Assembly (NCBI RefSeq): GCF_009866965.1
Contig: NZ_SPKJ01000009.1
Span: forward strand, 20,106-84,105
Length of the DNA: 64,000 bases
Direction: 5' to 3'
Source: Propylenella binzhouense
Lineage (GTDB): Bacteria > Pseudomonadota > Alphaproteobacteria > Rhizobiales > Afifellaceae
Shown: piece after piece, positions 15,416 through 25,521 of the stretch
Numbering within the stretch: position 1 is the stretch's first letter
How the letters are laid out: every line of letters begins with the position of its first letter
Notes under the pieces: model-generated
Databases searched by the model: none
What the model saw: only the letters and a program-made list of their open reading frames with translations
Told to the model about the DNA's origin: nothing
Position numbers and translations under genes: made by a program

Positions 15416-18219
15416 GTGTACTCCTCTCCCCGCTCGCTCAAGACGCTCTCCCGGACGCGGTTCTCCAGGAACTCCCGGCAGAGGAAGTCGGGATCGTCCC
15501 ATTTGGAGAGCGGCAACAGAATGCCCCGCTCGTGAGGGCGCAGCCGCTCCGCTATGGCGCCGATATCGAAGGCCATGATGGGCAGTCCCGTCCTCAGCGC
15601 GATGGAGAGCGTATACGAATAGGTCTCCGGCCAGACGGACGGCAACCAGATGAAATCGAGGTCCTGCTTCCGGATGAACTCGTCCACGCTGTCGTGGTGG
15701 TACATGCCGGTGACCTGGACCCCGTAGCGCGTCAGCTGCCGGTCGTTCATCGTATAGCCGACGACCACGAACTGGATCGGGAGCCGGTGCTGGCGGGCGT
15801 GGATGGCGCATTGCCGGATGACATCGAAGCCCTTGATCCGGCTGATCGCACCGATGATCCCGACCCGCAGGACACGCCGCTCGGACAGGCGGGGACGGAA
15901 CGGCGAGGGATCGGAATCGTCGTGCGGGCGGACCGTGATGGCGAGCCCGGGGAAATAGCGCAGGAGGCGCTTGCTGACGTCCTCGCTCGGCACGATCACC
16001 TCGGCCGCTTCCTCGAGAAGCCGGCGGTGCTCGCGCCGCCAGAGGCCGATGCTGGTGACGGCATGTTCGCTGCCGTTCTTCCTGAGGCAGGCATTGCATG
16101 CGGTCGGCGGCGGCTCGCCGCAATAGACCTGCTCCCGTCCGATCAGATTGATGCGGGGGCAGATGACGGCGTAATCGTGCACCGTGAACGTGTAGGGGAT
16201 GGCGATCTCCCTGAACACAGTCCGGAACCGCTCCGCCGCGTCGGGCGTGAAGTCCATCAGGTGATGGATGTGGGCCTCGCTGACCTGCAGATCCGTCAGG
16301 ATCTGCCGAAGCGCCCCGGAGCGGTCGTGCAGGAAGAACGGGCCGACATTCGGGAAGTTCTGCGCGGCGAGATGCGAGAGCCGGATCTCGCTCCGCGAAC
16401 CGCCCGCGGCGCGCAGGAAGAAGACCGAGGCGCCCGTCGCGGCGAGCGTGCCCGCCTGCTGCTGAACGTTCTGCTCCGTGCCGCCGCCCCGCGTGTGGCT
16501 GAGGATGACCACGTTGCGGTCGCCGCGCAGGCGCCGGAGCCGCGCGGTGTCGACCTGGGCCCGCGCCTGGCGCAGCGGATCCCGGGCGATGAACTCGTGC
16601 ACGGCCGGGCGGTAGTGCGGATACTTCCTGTCGAGGATCTTCAGGGCGCGTTCGACCCGCTCCTGCCGCTCGCCCCGGAACGAGGTTCCGCCGAGATGGC
16701 GCACGAAGACGTCGCAGGCGATGACGTCGCTCCAGCCGAGCCGCTGCGCGCGCAGACAGAAATCGTTCTCCTCGCCATAGCCGCGGCCGAACGTCTCGAC
16801 GTCGAAGAGGCCCACCTCCTCGAGCGCCTGCCGGCGGATATAGGCGCAGAACCCCACGGCGGTCGGGACGGTGACCGCAACGCCGGCGTTCACGTCGGCG
16901 AAGGTGCGGTCGAGAGCGGCGTAGGAGAGCTCGAGCGGGATCGGGTTGTCGCTGCAGAACCGGGGATAGCTCGCGATCGTCCCGTTGTTCGTCATCGGGG
17001 TGACGGTCGCGATCCGCTCGCTTGCATAGGCTGCCCGGCGCAGACGATCGATCCAGTCGCCGTAGACCTCGGTATCGGAATTCAGAATGATGACGTCGCG
17101 GTCGCGATTGAGGACCAGGCCGCGATTGATGCTGGCACAGAAGCCCTGGCTCTCCTCGTGCCTGTGGAGGTCGAAGAGCCCCTTGGCGGCGAGCCGGCCG
17201 AGCGCCTCGGAGAGTTCCTTCTCCGGTGAGCCGTCATCGACCACCACGAGCCGGAAGGCCGTCTCGTTCTCTGCCGTGAGGACATGGTAGAGACACGAGA
17301 GCGTCTCCTCGACCCCCCGGTAGACCGGGACGACGACGTCCACGCAGACGGCGGAACCGGCGTCCTGAGGCGGCGGCAGCCGCTCCAGCCGCTCGAGATA
17401 GTCTATCTCGACCGACCCCGGCATGACCGGCCTCTGCCAGACGACGTCCAGCAGGTCCGAGTCGAGGCTCGCTCCGGCATGCGAGCGCAGGAAGTGCTCG
17501 AGCGCCGAAATGCCGCTGTCCGAGAAGCCGGGCGACTGCTCGAGATATTTTCGCGGATCGAACCACTGGCTGGCCTTCCGGTTCTCCCGCAGACCATGCC
17601 GGCAGAAATGGAGGAACGGCTCGATCCCGGCGCGCCTGACGTCCTGGTTGCATTCCAGGTAGACATCCCGGTCGAACCACGGACTCGGGCTGAGACGCCG
17701 CCTGGCACCGGCGAGCATGTAATGCACGAGCGGGTTGAGGGCCCGTTCGGTGGGATCGGTCACCTGCTCCCGGTAATGCCGCGTGTTGAAGACAAGGTGC
17801 GGCGAGCGCCCCTCCTTGTGCCCGTAGCGGATGAAGTGGACGAGCGGCGACATTCCGGAATCGGCCACGTCCCGATATTCGCGACGGTAGAATTCCGCGC
17901 TGAACATCGGCGAACGCGCGAGCCAGATCCGCTGGACCCAATGCCAGGGCCTTCGAAGCGGACGCCGCTCGAGGAGGGGCGAGAGTGCGAGAAGCGTGGA
18001 AAGCAGTGCCACCTGAACCGCAGGCTGGGCCAGCAGCGTACGCGGGCCAAGCCTCCTCACATGTTTCACCGTCGTGCGAAGGCCGAGCCGGAATTGCGCG
18101 CCGTAGCTCACCGAGCCGCGACGGGCCAGGCCGAAGCGACGGCGCACTTCTTCCTCTTCATCGACGTCGAGCCCACGCGTCCCGAAAGCATCCTCGGCAT
18201 AATCGCGGGCTCGAACCAA
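15412..18219 (-). CDS. Bifunctional GT2-GT4 glycosyltransferase with N-terminal FDxxxY repeats
   Basis: A 935-residue enzyme with three parts. Residues about 105-250 hold four copies of a ~50-residue repeat of the form F-x3-YRxxxxDVxxxG-x-xPLxHYxxxG (for example at 106, 144, 182, 220). Residues about 291-560 are a GT2 domain with VDVVVPVYRG, VVVDDGSP and the metal-binding NSDTEV (380-385). Residues about 575-935 are a GT4-like domain with SHTRGGGTEQN and a late RVGIIGAISRIKGFD segment. A hydrophobic stretch at 67-84 may associate with the membrane. It should add two sugars of the capsule repeat. The start is a TTG at 18219 and is tentative. Confidence 0.85.
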   Translation of the reverse strand: MVRARDYAEDAFGTRGLDVDEEEEVRRRFGLARRGSVSYGAQFRLGLRTTVKHVRRLGPRTLLAQPAVQVALLSTLLALSPLLERRPLRRPWHWVQRIWLARSPMFSAEFYRREYRDVADSGMSPLVHFIRYGHKEGRSPHLVFNTRHYREQVTDPTERALNPLVHYMLAGARRRLSPSPWFDRDVYLECNQDVRRAGIEPFLHFCRHGLRENRKASQWFDPRKYLEQSPGFSDSGISALEHFLRSHAGASLDSDLLDVVWQRPVMPGSVEIDYLERLERLPPPQDAGSAVCVDVVVPVYRGVEETLSCLYHVLTAENETAFRLVVVDDGSPEKELSEALGRLAAKGLFDLHRHEESQGFCASINRGLVLNRDRDVIILNSDTEVYGDWIDRLRRAAYASERIATVTPMTNNGTIASYPRFCSDNPIPLELSYAALDRTFADVNAGVAVTVPTAVGFCAYIRRQALEEVGLFDVETFGRGYGEENDFCLRAQRLGWSDVIACDVFVRHLGGTSFRGERQERVERALKILDRKYPHYRPAVHEFIARDPLRQARAQVDTARLRRLRGDRNVVILSHTRGGGTEQNVQQQAGTLAATGASVFFLRAAGGSRSEIRLSHLAAQNFPNVGPFFLHDRSGALRQILTDLQVSEAHIHHLMDFTPDAAERFRTVFREIAIPYTFTVHDYAVICPRINLIGREQVYCGEPPPTACNACLRKNGSEHAVTSIGLWRREHRRLLEEAAEVIVPSEDVSKRLLRYFPGLAITVRPHDDSDPSPFRPRLSERRVLRVGIIGAISRIKGFDVIRQCAIHARQHRLPIQFVVVGYTMNDRQLTRYGVQVTGMYHHDSVDEFIRKQDLDFIWLPSVWPETYSYTLSIALRTGLPIMAFDIGAIAERLRPHERGILLPLSKWDDPDFLCREFLENRVRESVLSERGEEYT

Positions 18220-18623
18220 TTGCGCATTCCCCCTGCTGAATCGCGGGCCGGCGGGACCAAGGTTGCGGGCCCTCGAACCGAGCCGAGATGCGGACGGCTA
18301 CCGGAATACCTGATCGAAAGCTTGGCGAGATCAAGCTCAGCCAAGCCGAATCAAGGTCTTACGACCCTCCTCGAGTTCCCCCAGCTTCCGCATTGAAGCG
18401 CTCATGCCGGTCTGCCTTCGCGCTCGCAGGAAGTCAACTGCCTCCACAGGCGTTCGCAATCACGGGAAAGAGATCGGAGAGGGAAACCTCGCAGCCGGCC
18501 CGCGCCGGCACCCGGCCGCGGGATGGCATCCGAGCCGCCGGGAAAGCCGACCCGGGTACCGGCCCTTGAGCCGAGCCACATCGTCCTGTAATGACGCGGA
18601 GTAGCTCATGTTGCGGTGCACGC
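18220..18623. other. 400-bp divergent intergenic region of the capsule locus
   Basis: The region lies between the leftward glycosyltransferase and the rightward cysD and must hold promoters for both. No convincing gene is present. Besides the inverted repeat at 18320-18346 I see no clear promoter hexamers. The cysD start at 18624 has only a weak ribosome site (GCGGTG). Confidence 0.4.
18320..18346. promoter_or_regulatory. Interrupted ten-base inverted repeat, candidate operator
   Basis: GCTTGGC and GAG on the left (18320-18329) pair with CTC and GCCAAGC on the right (18336-18346), with one bulged A and a six-base loop. Its position between divergent operons suggests a regulator-binding site or an RNA hairpin. 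No regulator gene is linked. Confidence 0.35.
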
Positions 18624-19526
18624 ATGTCCGATCGCCTTTCCCACCTCGAGCGGCTCGAAGCCGAAAGCATGCACATCATCCGGGAGGTCGCCGCGGAGTC
18701 GCGCCATCCGGTCATGCTCTACTCGATCGGGAAGGATTCCTCGGTCATGCTCCATCTGGCGATGAAGGCGTTCGCGCCCGCGCCGCCGCCCTTCCCGCTC
18801 ATGCACATCGACACGACCTGGAAGTTCAGGGAGATGATCGCCTTCCGGGACGAGATGGCGAAGAAGGCCGGCATGCGCCTGATCGTCCACACGAACCAGG
18901 AAGGGGTCGCGGCAGGCTACAATCCGTTCGACCACGGCGCCAACTACACCCGGATCATGAAGACGGAGGCGCTGAAGCAGGCGCTCGACATGCACGGGTT
19001 CGATGCCGCCTTCGGTGGCGCGAGGCGCGACGAGGAGAAGAGCCGGGCCAAGGAGCGCGTGTTCTCGTTCCGGAGCAGGTCGCACGCCTGGGATCCGAAG
19101 AACCAGCGTCCCGAGCTCTGGAGCCTCTACAACACACGCGTGCATGACGGGGAGTCGATGCGCGTATTCCCGCTGTCGAACTGGACCGAGCTCGACATCT
19201 GGGCCTACATCATGCGCGAGCAGATCCCGATCGTGCCGCTCTATTTCGCGGCGGAGCGGCCGGTGGTCGAGCGTGCCGACCAGCTGATCATGGTCGACGA
19301 CCACCGCATGCGCCTGCACGACGGCGAGACGCCGCAGATGCGGATGGTGCGGTTCAGAACCCTCGGCTGCTACCCGCTCACGGGAGCCGTGGAATCGAAT
19401 GCGATCACCCTCGAGGCGATCGTCGCCGAGATGATGGCGGCACGCACCTCCGAGCGCGGCGGCCGGCTGATCGATCGGGAGTCTTCCGCCTCGATGGAGC
19501 GTAAGAAGCGCGAGGGGTATTTCTGA
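18624..19526 (+). CDS. cysD: Sulfate adenylyltransferase small subunit
   Basis: A 300-residue ATP sulfurylase subunit that makes APS from sulfate and ATP with CysN. The PP-loop is [12 protein letters not shown] (about 31-42). Further family motifs are [15 protein letters not shown], the sulfate-pocket region [11 protein letters not shown], and the C-terminal REGYF. The ATG at 18624 begins the conserved MSDRLSHL; an ATG 33 bases earlier lacks a ribosome site. It overlaps cysNC by one base (TGATG). There is no cysH, cysI or cysJ nearby, so the pair looks dedicated to sulfation rather than cysteine synthesis. Confidence 0.95.
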   Translation: MSDRLSHLERLEAESMHIIREVAAESRHPVMLYSIGKDSSVMLHLAMKAFAPAPPPFPLMHIDTTWKFREMIAFRDEMAKKAGMRLIVHTNQEGVAAGYNPFDHGANYTRIMKTEALKQALDMHGFDAAFGGARRDEEKSRAKERVFSFRSRSHAWDPKNQRPELWSLYNTRVHDGESMRVFPLSNWTELDIWAYIMREQIPIVPLYFAAERPVVERADQLIMVDDHRMRLHDGETPQMRMVRFRTLGCYPLTGAVESNAITLEAIVAEMMAARTSERGGRLIDRESSASMERKKREGYF

Positions 19527-21421
19527 TGAATGTCGGTGCGTTCTCACTCGAGGCCGTGTCGGCGGCCGCCTCCGCCGACACGCTCCGCTTCCTGACCTGC
19601 GGCAGCGTCGACGACGGCAAATCGACCCTTATTGGACGGCTGCTCTACGACTCCCACCTTCTGATGGAGGACCAGGTCGCCGAGCTTCAGCGCGATTCGG
19701 AGAAGCACGGCACGGCTGGCGACGAGATCGACTTCGCATTGCTGGTGGACGGCCTCGAAGCCGAACGCGAGCAGGGCATCACGATCGACGTGGCCTATCG
19801 GTTCTTCGCCACGCCCAAGCGCCGCTTCATCGTCGCGGACACCCCCGGCCACGAACAGTACACGCGCAACATGGCGACGGGCGCCTCGACGGCCGACCTC
19901 GCCATCCTGCTCGTCGACGCCACCAAGGGCCTCCTCACGCAGACGCGCCGCCATGCCGTGATCGCGTCGCTGCTCGGCATCCGCAATATCGTGCTGGCGG
20001 TCAACAAGATGGACCTCGTCGACTTCGATGAGGCCACGTTCCGCGCCATCACGCAGGATTTCGAGGGCTTCGCCGACAGCCTGTCGCTGCCGAACATCGT
20101 CGCGATCCCGATTTCCGCCCGCGCCGGCGACAACGTGACGACGCGCAGCGAGCGGACTCCCTGGTACGACGGACCCGCCTTGCTCGATCATCTCGAGGCG
20201 GTCGAGATCGCATCGGCGGCCGCGGAGGAGCCGTTCCGCTTCCCGGTGCAGTGGGTCTGCCGTCCCGACCGGACCTTCCGCGGCTTCGCCGGAACGGTCG
20301 CGTCCGGCAGGATCGCGGTCGGCGATCCGGTGATGGTGGCGAGCTCCGGCCGCGCGAGCCGGGTCGCGAGCATCGGGCTCGGCGGCACGCCGCTCGAGCA
20401 TGCCGTGGCGGGCCAGTCCGTCATGATCACGCTCGCCGACGAGATCGACATCAGCCGTGGCGAGCTTCTCGTCACGCCGGAGCATCGTCCGGAGGTCAGC
20501 GACCAGTTCGCCGCCCACCTGATCTGGATGGATCCGGAGCAGCTGCTGCCCGGGCGCCAGTACCTCCTGAAGGTCGCGACCCGCGTCGTTCCGGTCCAGA
20601 TCACGGATCTGAAATACCGGCTGGACGTGAACTCGCTCGAACACATCGCCGCCAAGGTGCTCGAGATGAACGAAGTCGGCTTCGTCAATCTCGCCGCCAG
20701 CGATCCCGTCGCCTTCGATCCCTATTCCCAGAACCGGGATACGGGCGCGTTCATCCTGATCGACCGCTTCTCCAACGCGACCGTCGCGGCCGGCATGTTG
20801 GCCTTCTCGCTGCGGCGGGCCTCGAACATCCACTGGCAGGCGCTCGAGATCGACAAGACGGCCCGCGGCCGGCTGAAGAACCAGAGGCCGACGGTGCTCT
20901 GGTTCACCGGGCTGTCCGGCTCCGGCAAGTCGACGATCGCCAACCTGCTCGACCGCAAGCTCTACGCGCGCGGCCGGCACACCTACATGCTCGACGGCGA
21001 CAATGTCCGGCACGGCATCAACCGCGACCTGGGCTTCACCGACGTCGACCGCGTGGAGAACATCCGCCGCGTCTCGGAAATCGCCAAGCTGATGGCGGAT
21101 GCCGGGCTCATTGTCCTCGTGTCGTTCATTTCGCCGTTCCGTTCGGAGCGCGAGATGGCGCGGCGCCTCCTGCCGGAAGGCGAGTTCGTCGAGATCTTCA
21201 TCGATACGCCGCTCGAGCTCTGCCGGCAGCGCGATCCGAAGGGCCTCTATGCCCGTGCGGACGCCGGCGAGATCAAGAATTTCACCGGAATCGATTCGCC
21301 CTACGAGGAGCCCGAGGCACCCGAGCTGCATCTGCGGACGGCGGAAGGCGCACCGGAGACCATGGCCGACGCGATCATCGCGTATCTCGAGGCTCACGGC
21401 CGGCTCGCCGGGGCGCAATGA
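19526..21421 (+). CDS. cysNC: Bifunctional sulfate adenylyltransferase subunit 1 / APS kinase (CysN-CysC fusion, NodQ-like)
   Basis: A 631-residue fusion. The CysN GTPase part (1 to about 440) shows GSVDDGKST (26-34), [17 protein letters not shown] and NKMDLV. The APS kinase part (about 450-631) shows the P-loop GLSGSGKST (about 462-470), [11 protein letters not shown], and the [10 protein letters not shown] and [23 protein letters not shown] segments of active kinases. It therefore produces PAPS, the sulfate donor for sulfotransferases. The same architecture occurs in rhizobial NodQ. Flanked on both sides by capsule genes and with three sulfotransferase genes in the locus, it most likely supplies PAPS for capsule sulfation. 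Confidence 0.95.
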   Translation: MNVGAFSLEAVSAAASADTLRFLTCGSVDDGKSTLIGRLLYDSHLLMEDQVAELQRDSEKHGTAGDEIDFALLVDGLEAEREQGITIDVAYRFFATPKRRFIVADTPGHEQYTRNMATGASTADLAILLVDATKGLLTQTRRHAVIASLLGIRNIVLAVNKMDLVDFDEATFRAITQDFEGFADSLSLPNIVAIPISARAGDNVTTRSERTPWYDGPALLDHLEAVEIASAAAEEPFRFPVQWVCRPDRTFRGFAGTVASGRIAVGDPVMVASSGRASRVASIGLGGTPLEHAVAGQSVMITLADEIDISRGELLVTPEHRPEVSDQFAAHLIWMDPEQLLPGRQYLLKVATRVVPVQITDLKYRLDVNSLEHIAAKVLEMNEVGFVNLAASDPVAFDPYSQNRDTGAFILIDRFSNATVAAGMLAFSLRRASNIHWQALEIDKTARGRLKNQRPTVLWFTGLSGSGKSTIANLLDRKLYARGRHTYMLDGDNVRHGINRDLGFTDVDRVENIRRVSEIAKLMADAGLIVLVSFISPFRSEREMARRLLPEGEFVEIFIDTPLELCRQRDPKGLYARADAGEIKNFTGIDSPYEEPEAPELHLRTAEGAPETMADAIIAYLEAHGRLAGAQ

Positions 21422-21473
21422 CCCCGGTGGGGATCGCCGTCCGGCACGAGTTCGCTCCCGCCAGCGGGGCCTG

Positions 21474-23747
21474 ATGGGCTCGTCTCGCATGCCGGCCTCG
21501 TTCCAGGGCGTAGGCAAGCGGTTCGTCGGACTGGTCCGGTCGGCCGGTGCCGGGTGGACCAGCGTGGTCCCGCTGTTCCGGTGCCCGGGCCAGGTCACGT
21601 GGCCGCTCGAACTCGGCATCACCGCCGGTGCGTCGGGCCGACTGACGCTCGCTTTCGGCAGGAGCGGCGCGCCGGCCGCTCCCATCTCCCTCGCCGTCCG
21701 CCGGGCGGGGGAGACGGGCAGGCTGAGCCCCGATCCGACCATCGGCCCGGACGGTCGCGTCACGATCGACATTCCCGCCTTCGAAGCGGATTGGGGGTTG
21801 CTGATCGAGCCGGCGGACAAGACCTCCGCCTCCGATCCCGCCGCGTTCACGGTGGCGGCTTTCGCGTTCGTGGCCGATGCGCGGCACCGTCCCCGCCGAA
21901 CCGGGACAGCCGCGCTCATCCGCGCGAGCGGCCTCTTCGATCCGAGCTGGTACGCCCGGCACGGGCGGTCGTTCGGCAGCGCCGACGAGGCGTTCGGCCA
22001 TTTCTATTTCATCGGCCGCCCCGAGGGACTGTCTCCGTCCTTCTATTTCGACCCGGCCTGGTACCTCGCGATCAATCCGGACGTCTCCGGAGCGGGCCAG
22101 GATCCGCTCGTCCACTTCCTGAACCACGGCGAGCGCGAGGGCAGGCGCCCGATCCCGCTCTTCGATCCCGCGTGGTACCGGGAAACCTATCGGCTCGACG
22201 GGAGCGACGTCTCGGCGCTGCGCGACTATCTCGACCGCCTCGGCAGCGATCCGCGGAACCCCTGCCCCGAGTTCGACGTGGCGTTCTACCGCGCGACCTA
22301 TCCGGAGGTGTCGCAGTCCGGGCTCGACCCGCTCCAGCATTACGCGCTGATCGGCTACCGGGCTAACTACGATCCTTCCGCCGGATTCGACACGTCGAGC
22401 TATGTCGCCCGGTATCTCGACGGAAGCTACGAGGCGAATCCGCTCGTTCACTACGTGCTCGAGGGACGCAGGCAGGGCTTTCTTCCGCTCAGCGCCGATC
22501 GCGGCATGGCCGGCGAGATCGCAGCTTTCGTGCAGGAGGGCGACGGCTTCGAGGAATTCCGCCCCGCCGCGATCGCCGGCGAAGCGCCGGCAAAGGTGAT
22601 CGCGCTCTACCTGCCTCAGTTCCACGCCATTCCCGAGAACGACGCGTGGTGGGGACCGGGCTTCACCGAATGGCGCAACCTCGCGCGCGGCGCTCCTCGC
22701 TTCCGCGGCCATTATCAGCCGCGGATTCCGCGCGATCTCGGCTTCTACGATCTTTCCGATCCGGCCATCATCAGGCGCCAGACGGCTCTCGCCGCGGCCG
22801 CCGGCATCCACGGCTTCTGCTTCTATTACTACTGGTTCAACGGAAGGCGGCTGCTCGAGCGCCCGCTCGACCTCTTCGCAGGCGACGGCGCGATCGATTT
22901 TCCGTTCTGCCTGATGTGGGCGAACGAGAACTGGACCAGGCGCTGGGACGGGGCGGAGGACGAGCTCCTCATCCGCCAGGACTACCGCGAGGAGGACGAC
23001 GACGCCTTCGTCGATTGCCTGGCCGGATATTTCAATCACCCCCGCTACATCCGGATCGGCGGGCGGCCGCTCCTCTCGATCTACCGGGCCGATCACGTCC
23101 CGGATGCCGCCGCAAGGATCGAGCGCTGGAGGAAATTGTGGCGGGAGCGCCACGGCCTGAACCCGCTCTTCCTGATGGCACAGTCCTTCAGGAACCTGGA
23201 CCCGCGTCCGTTCGGGCTCGACGGCGCGCTCGAATTCCCGCCCCACAAATTCGTCGGGCGGGTACGCGGAATCCCGCACGACAAGCTCGACATCCTCGAT
23301 CCGGGCTTCGCCTCGGCGGTGTTTCCCTACGAGCGGATCGTCGCGGACGCGCTGGCGGAAGAAGCCCCTCCCTACCCGCTCGTGAAGACGGTCTCGCCAT
23401 CCTGGGACAACGACGCGCGGCGGCAGGGGCGCGGCACGATGCTGCACGGCTCCACCCCCGAGCTGTTCGAGACCTGGCTCACCGGCGCGGTCGAGTTCGC
23501 GCGGCGCAACCCGCTCTCCGGCGAGCCGCTCGTGTTCGTGAACGCATGGAACGAGTGGGCGGAGGGTGCCTATCTCGAGCCCGACGTGCATTTCGGCTCA
23601 GCCTATCTGAACGTCGTCGCGCGGACATTGTCGGACCGCCACCCGGAACGGTCCGGCGCGCCGGGGCCGGCGGCCGGTCTGGACAATCGTCGGGCGCCCC
23701 CGCACATTGTCGAGCAAGGAGTTGGGCGATGGCGGGCGACGAGGTGA
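21474..23747 (+). CDS. WbsX-like (GH99-like) polysaccharide protein with FDxxxY repeats
   Basis: A 757-residue protein. Residues 1-150 resemble no family I know. Residues about 155-345 contain five copies of the FDPxWYxxxxPDVxxxGxDPLxHFxxxGxxEGRxP repeat. From about 373 a WbsX domain runs to about 715, marked by YLPQFHAIPENDAWWGPGFTEW, FYYYWFNGRRLLERP, MWANENWTRRWDG and the closing NAWNEWAEGAYLEPD. WbsX proteins occur in O-antigen and capsule loci and resemble endo-mannosidase GH99; their reaction is not settled. The ATG at 21474 follows cysNC by 52 bases. Its end overlaps the next small gene by 19 bases. Confidence 0.85.
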   Translation: MGSSRMPASFQGVGKRFVGLVRSAGAGWTSVVPLFRCPGQVTWPLELGITAGASGRLTLAFGRSGAPAAPISLAVRRAGETGRLSPDPTIGPDGRVTIDIPAFEADWGLLIEPADKTSASDPAAFTVAAFAFVADARHRPRRTGTAALIRASGLFDPSWYARHGRSFGSADEAFGHFYFIGRPEGLSPSFYFDPAWYLAINPDVSGAGQDPLVHFLNHGEREGRRPIPLFDPAWYRETYRLDGSDVSALRDYLDRLGSDPRNPCPEFDVAFYRATYPEVSQSGLDPLQHYALIGYRANYDPSAGFDTSSYVARYLDGSYEANPLVHYVLEGRRQGFLPLSADRGMAGEIAAFVQEGDGFEEFRPAAIAGEAPAKVIALYLPQFHAIPENDAWWGPGFTEWRNLARGAPRFRGHYQPRIPRDLGFYDLSDPAIIRRQTALAAAAGIHGFCFYYYWFNGRRLLERPLDLFAGDGAIDFPFCLMWANENWTRRWDGAEDELLIRQDYREEDDDAFVDCLAGYFNHPRYIRIGGRPLLSIYRADHVPDAAARIERWRKLWRERHGLNPLFLMAQSFRNLDPRPFGLDGALEFPPHKFVGRVRGIPHDKLDILDPGFASAVFPYERIVADALAEEAPPYPLVKTVSPSWDNDARRQGRGTMLHGSTPELFETWLTGAVEFARRNPLSGEPLVFVNAWNEWAEGAYLEPDVHFGSAYLNVVARTLSDRHPERSGAPGPAAGLDNRRAPPHIVEQGVGRWRATR

Positions 23748-23908
23748 AGGCGGCGGCACTCAAGGCTGCCACCGCCATTCTGGCCAAGGCAGACCTGCGA
23801 TCCCCGCAAGCATCCGCACGCGAAATCGCCAGGATCGCAGCAGCCATCCTGCGGGAGTTCGAGCGCGAGCTCGCCAGGGATGCCGTGCGGAGCAGAGAGC
23901 CCGAATGA
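23729..23908 (+). CDS. Small hypothetical protein coupled to capsule glycosyltransferase gene
   Basis: A 59-residue Ala/Arg/Glu-rich, probably helical protein (MAGDEVKAAALKAATAILAK at the start). I do not recognise it. It has a good ribosome site (AAGGAG, eight bases before the ATG), starts inside the end of the WbsX-like gene, and overlaps the following glycosyltransferase start by four bases (ATGA). These are strong signs of a real, translationally coupled gene. It could be an assembly partner or only a translational coupler. No membrane segment or signal peptide. Confidence 0.6.
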   Translation: MAGDEVKAAALKAATAILAKADLRSPQASAREIARIAAAILREFERELARDAVRSREPE

Positions 23909-25521
23909 AGAAGCCGGCCGGAATTTCACAATCGCTCCAGGGCCTGGTGCGCGGACTGGGCGGCGCTCCGGAAGCCGAGGGACGCAGCCAGGGCGAGACC
24001 GGCGCTCCGAACGGCGCGCCGGCCGCAAGGCGCCCCCTCCCCCGCCCCGCCGCGGGCCCGGCCGCGGACCTGCCGAGGCAGATCATCGTCTTCGACGAGC
24101 AATTCTATCTCGAGCGCAACGGCGATGTCCGCGCCAGCGTGGAGAGCGGGACGCGGACGGCGCTCGATCATTTCCTCGCCTACGGCCATTCGGAGGGGCG
24201 CGCGCCCAATCCGCACTTCCTGCGCGAGTACCGCGGCGAGATCGAGCGCGTCCTCGTGTTCCAGGACACGGTCTTCGTTTCGGGGTGGCTCGAGGTCCCG
24301 CTGCGGGAGGCCCGCTCCGCCACGCTGAGGTTCGGCCCGCATTCCATCAATATCGGCGAGAGCGCATTCCAGTACCGGCGGCCCGACGTCTGCGCGGCGA
24401 TCGGCGCGCCCGAGCACGCGAAGCTCGGCTTCGCCGTGCTGACGCGGATCGAGCTCGATCCGCCGGTCTCGACCGAGTTCACGCTGCGGGCCGACGGGTT
24501 CGGCCGGATCCTGCGGCCGCAATACATCCAGAAGGCCGGCGATTTTCTCGACGACATCCTGAAATACCTGTCCTATTTCTCGACGGTGGAGGGCGGGCTG
24601 AGCGGCCTCTACCGGATTCCGCCCTCCTTCGTGGCGGTGCTGCAATCGCTCTTCCGCACCTTTGTCGCCGAGAGCGCCAACCCGGGGAAGTCAATCACCT
24701 CCTCGCCGGCTCCGAAGGGCCGCGATTGCGCCGTCATCTTCGTCCAGTGCGGGCCGCTGCCGCTCCTGCCGGCGATCTTCCACTATCTCCGCTCGGCGCG
24801 GCACCGGATGGAGGTGATCGTCGCGAACAACAGCCGCGACTATCGCGCGGCCGCGCTCGGCGTGCTCAACGAACTGGAAACGCTCTACGAAATCCCGTGG
24901 CGCTACATCGAGTTCGACAGGAACCTGGGCTTCAGCCATGCATGCAACGTGGCCGCGCTTGCAACCGACGCCGAACACCTGGTGTTCCACAACAACGACG
25001 TCTTCACCGACGAGCCCGCCGACTACGACAAGGTGGTCGACGCGCTTATCGCCCAGCCGACCGGGGTGGTGGGCGTCCGCCAGCGCTTCCCGAGCGGCGG
25101 CATCATGCATGACGGCCTCAGGGTCGGCCGGCTCGACCCGGTCGTGACCGGCGGCCTCGACGGGGTGCTCTCCGGCATCTCGGACGGGCGCGGCGCGCCG
25201 CCCGGCGAGGTGGCCGGCCCGGTCTTCACCTCCGGCTCGTTCCTGGCGCTCCGCCGCGACCTCTTCCAGTCGGCCGGCGGCTTCTCGGGCGATTATCTGT
25301 TCGGCCATTTCGAGGATCTCGACCTCTGCCTGAGGCTCGCCGAGCAGGGCTCGGCCACGACCATCCTGAAGGACGTCGCCTTCATCCATTGCGAGGGCAG
25401 CGGATCGGCCGTGCCCGAGCACATCACGCGGACGGTGCCGGTGATCAACCGCATGATCTTCACGCGCCGCTGGCAGGAGCGGACCGCCCCCTGGTTCGCG
25501 GGAGACGACGCGCATGGCTAG
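23905..25521 (+). CDS. GT2-like glycosyltransferase with one FDxxxY repeat
   Basis: A 538-residue enzyme. A Pro/Ala-rich linker (1-55) precedes one copy of the FDEQFYxxxNGDV...ALDHFLAYGHSEGRAP repeat (about 60-105). A beta-rich region of unknown role follows (about 110-200). The C-terminal part (about 270-520) is GT2-like: MEVIVANNSRD in the nucleotide-binding position, HNNDV as the metal-binding motif, and GHFEDLDLCLRL as the catalytic-base region. It probably adds one sugar of the capsule repeat at the cytoplasmic face. It is coupled to the upstream 59-residue gene and overlaps the downstream GT4 gene by eight bases. Confidence 0.82.
   Translation: MKKPAGISQSLQGLVRGLGGAPEAEGRSQGETGAPNGAPAARRPLPRPAAGPAADLPRQIIVFDEQFYLERNGDVRASVESGTRTALDHFLAYGHSEGRAPNPHFLREYRGEIERVLVFQDTVFVSGWLEVPLREARSATLRFGPHSINIGESAFQYRRPDVCAAIGAPEHAKLGFAVLTRIELDPPVSTEFTLRADGFGRILRPQYIQKAGDFLDDILKYLSYFSTVEGGLSGLYRIPPSFVAVLQSLFRTFVAESANPGKSITSSPAPKGRDCAVIFVQCGPLPLLPAIFHYLRSARHRMEVIVANNSRDYRAAALGVLNELETLYEIPWRYIEFDRNLGFSHACNVAALATDAEHLVFHNNDVFTDEPADYDKVVDALIAQPTGVVGVRQRFPSGGIMHDGLRVGRLDPVVTGGLDGVLSGISDGRGAPPGEVAGPVFTSGSFLALRRDLFQSAGGFSGDYLFGHFEDLDLCLRLAEQGSATTILKDVAFIHCEGSGSAVPEHITRTVPVINRMIFTRRWQERTAPWFAGDDAHG

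Noticed and set aside
19544..21919. Long minus-strand frame of 791 codons opposite cysNC
   Set aside because: It lacks recognisable domains and runs exactly opposite a well-conserved gene; it is a GC-rich shadow frame.
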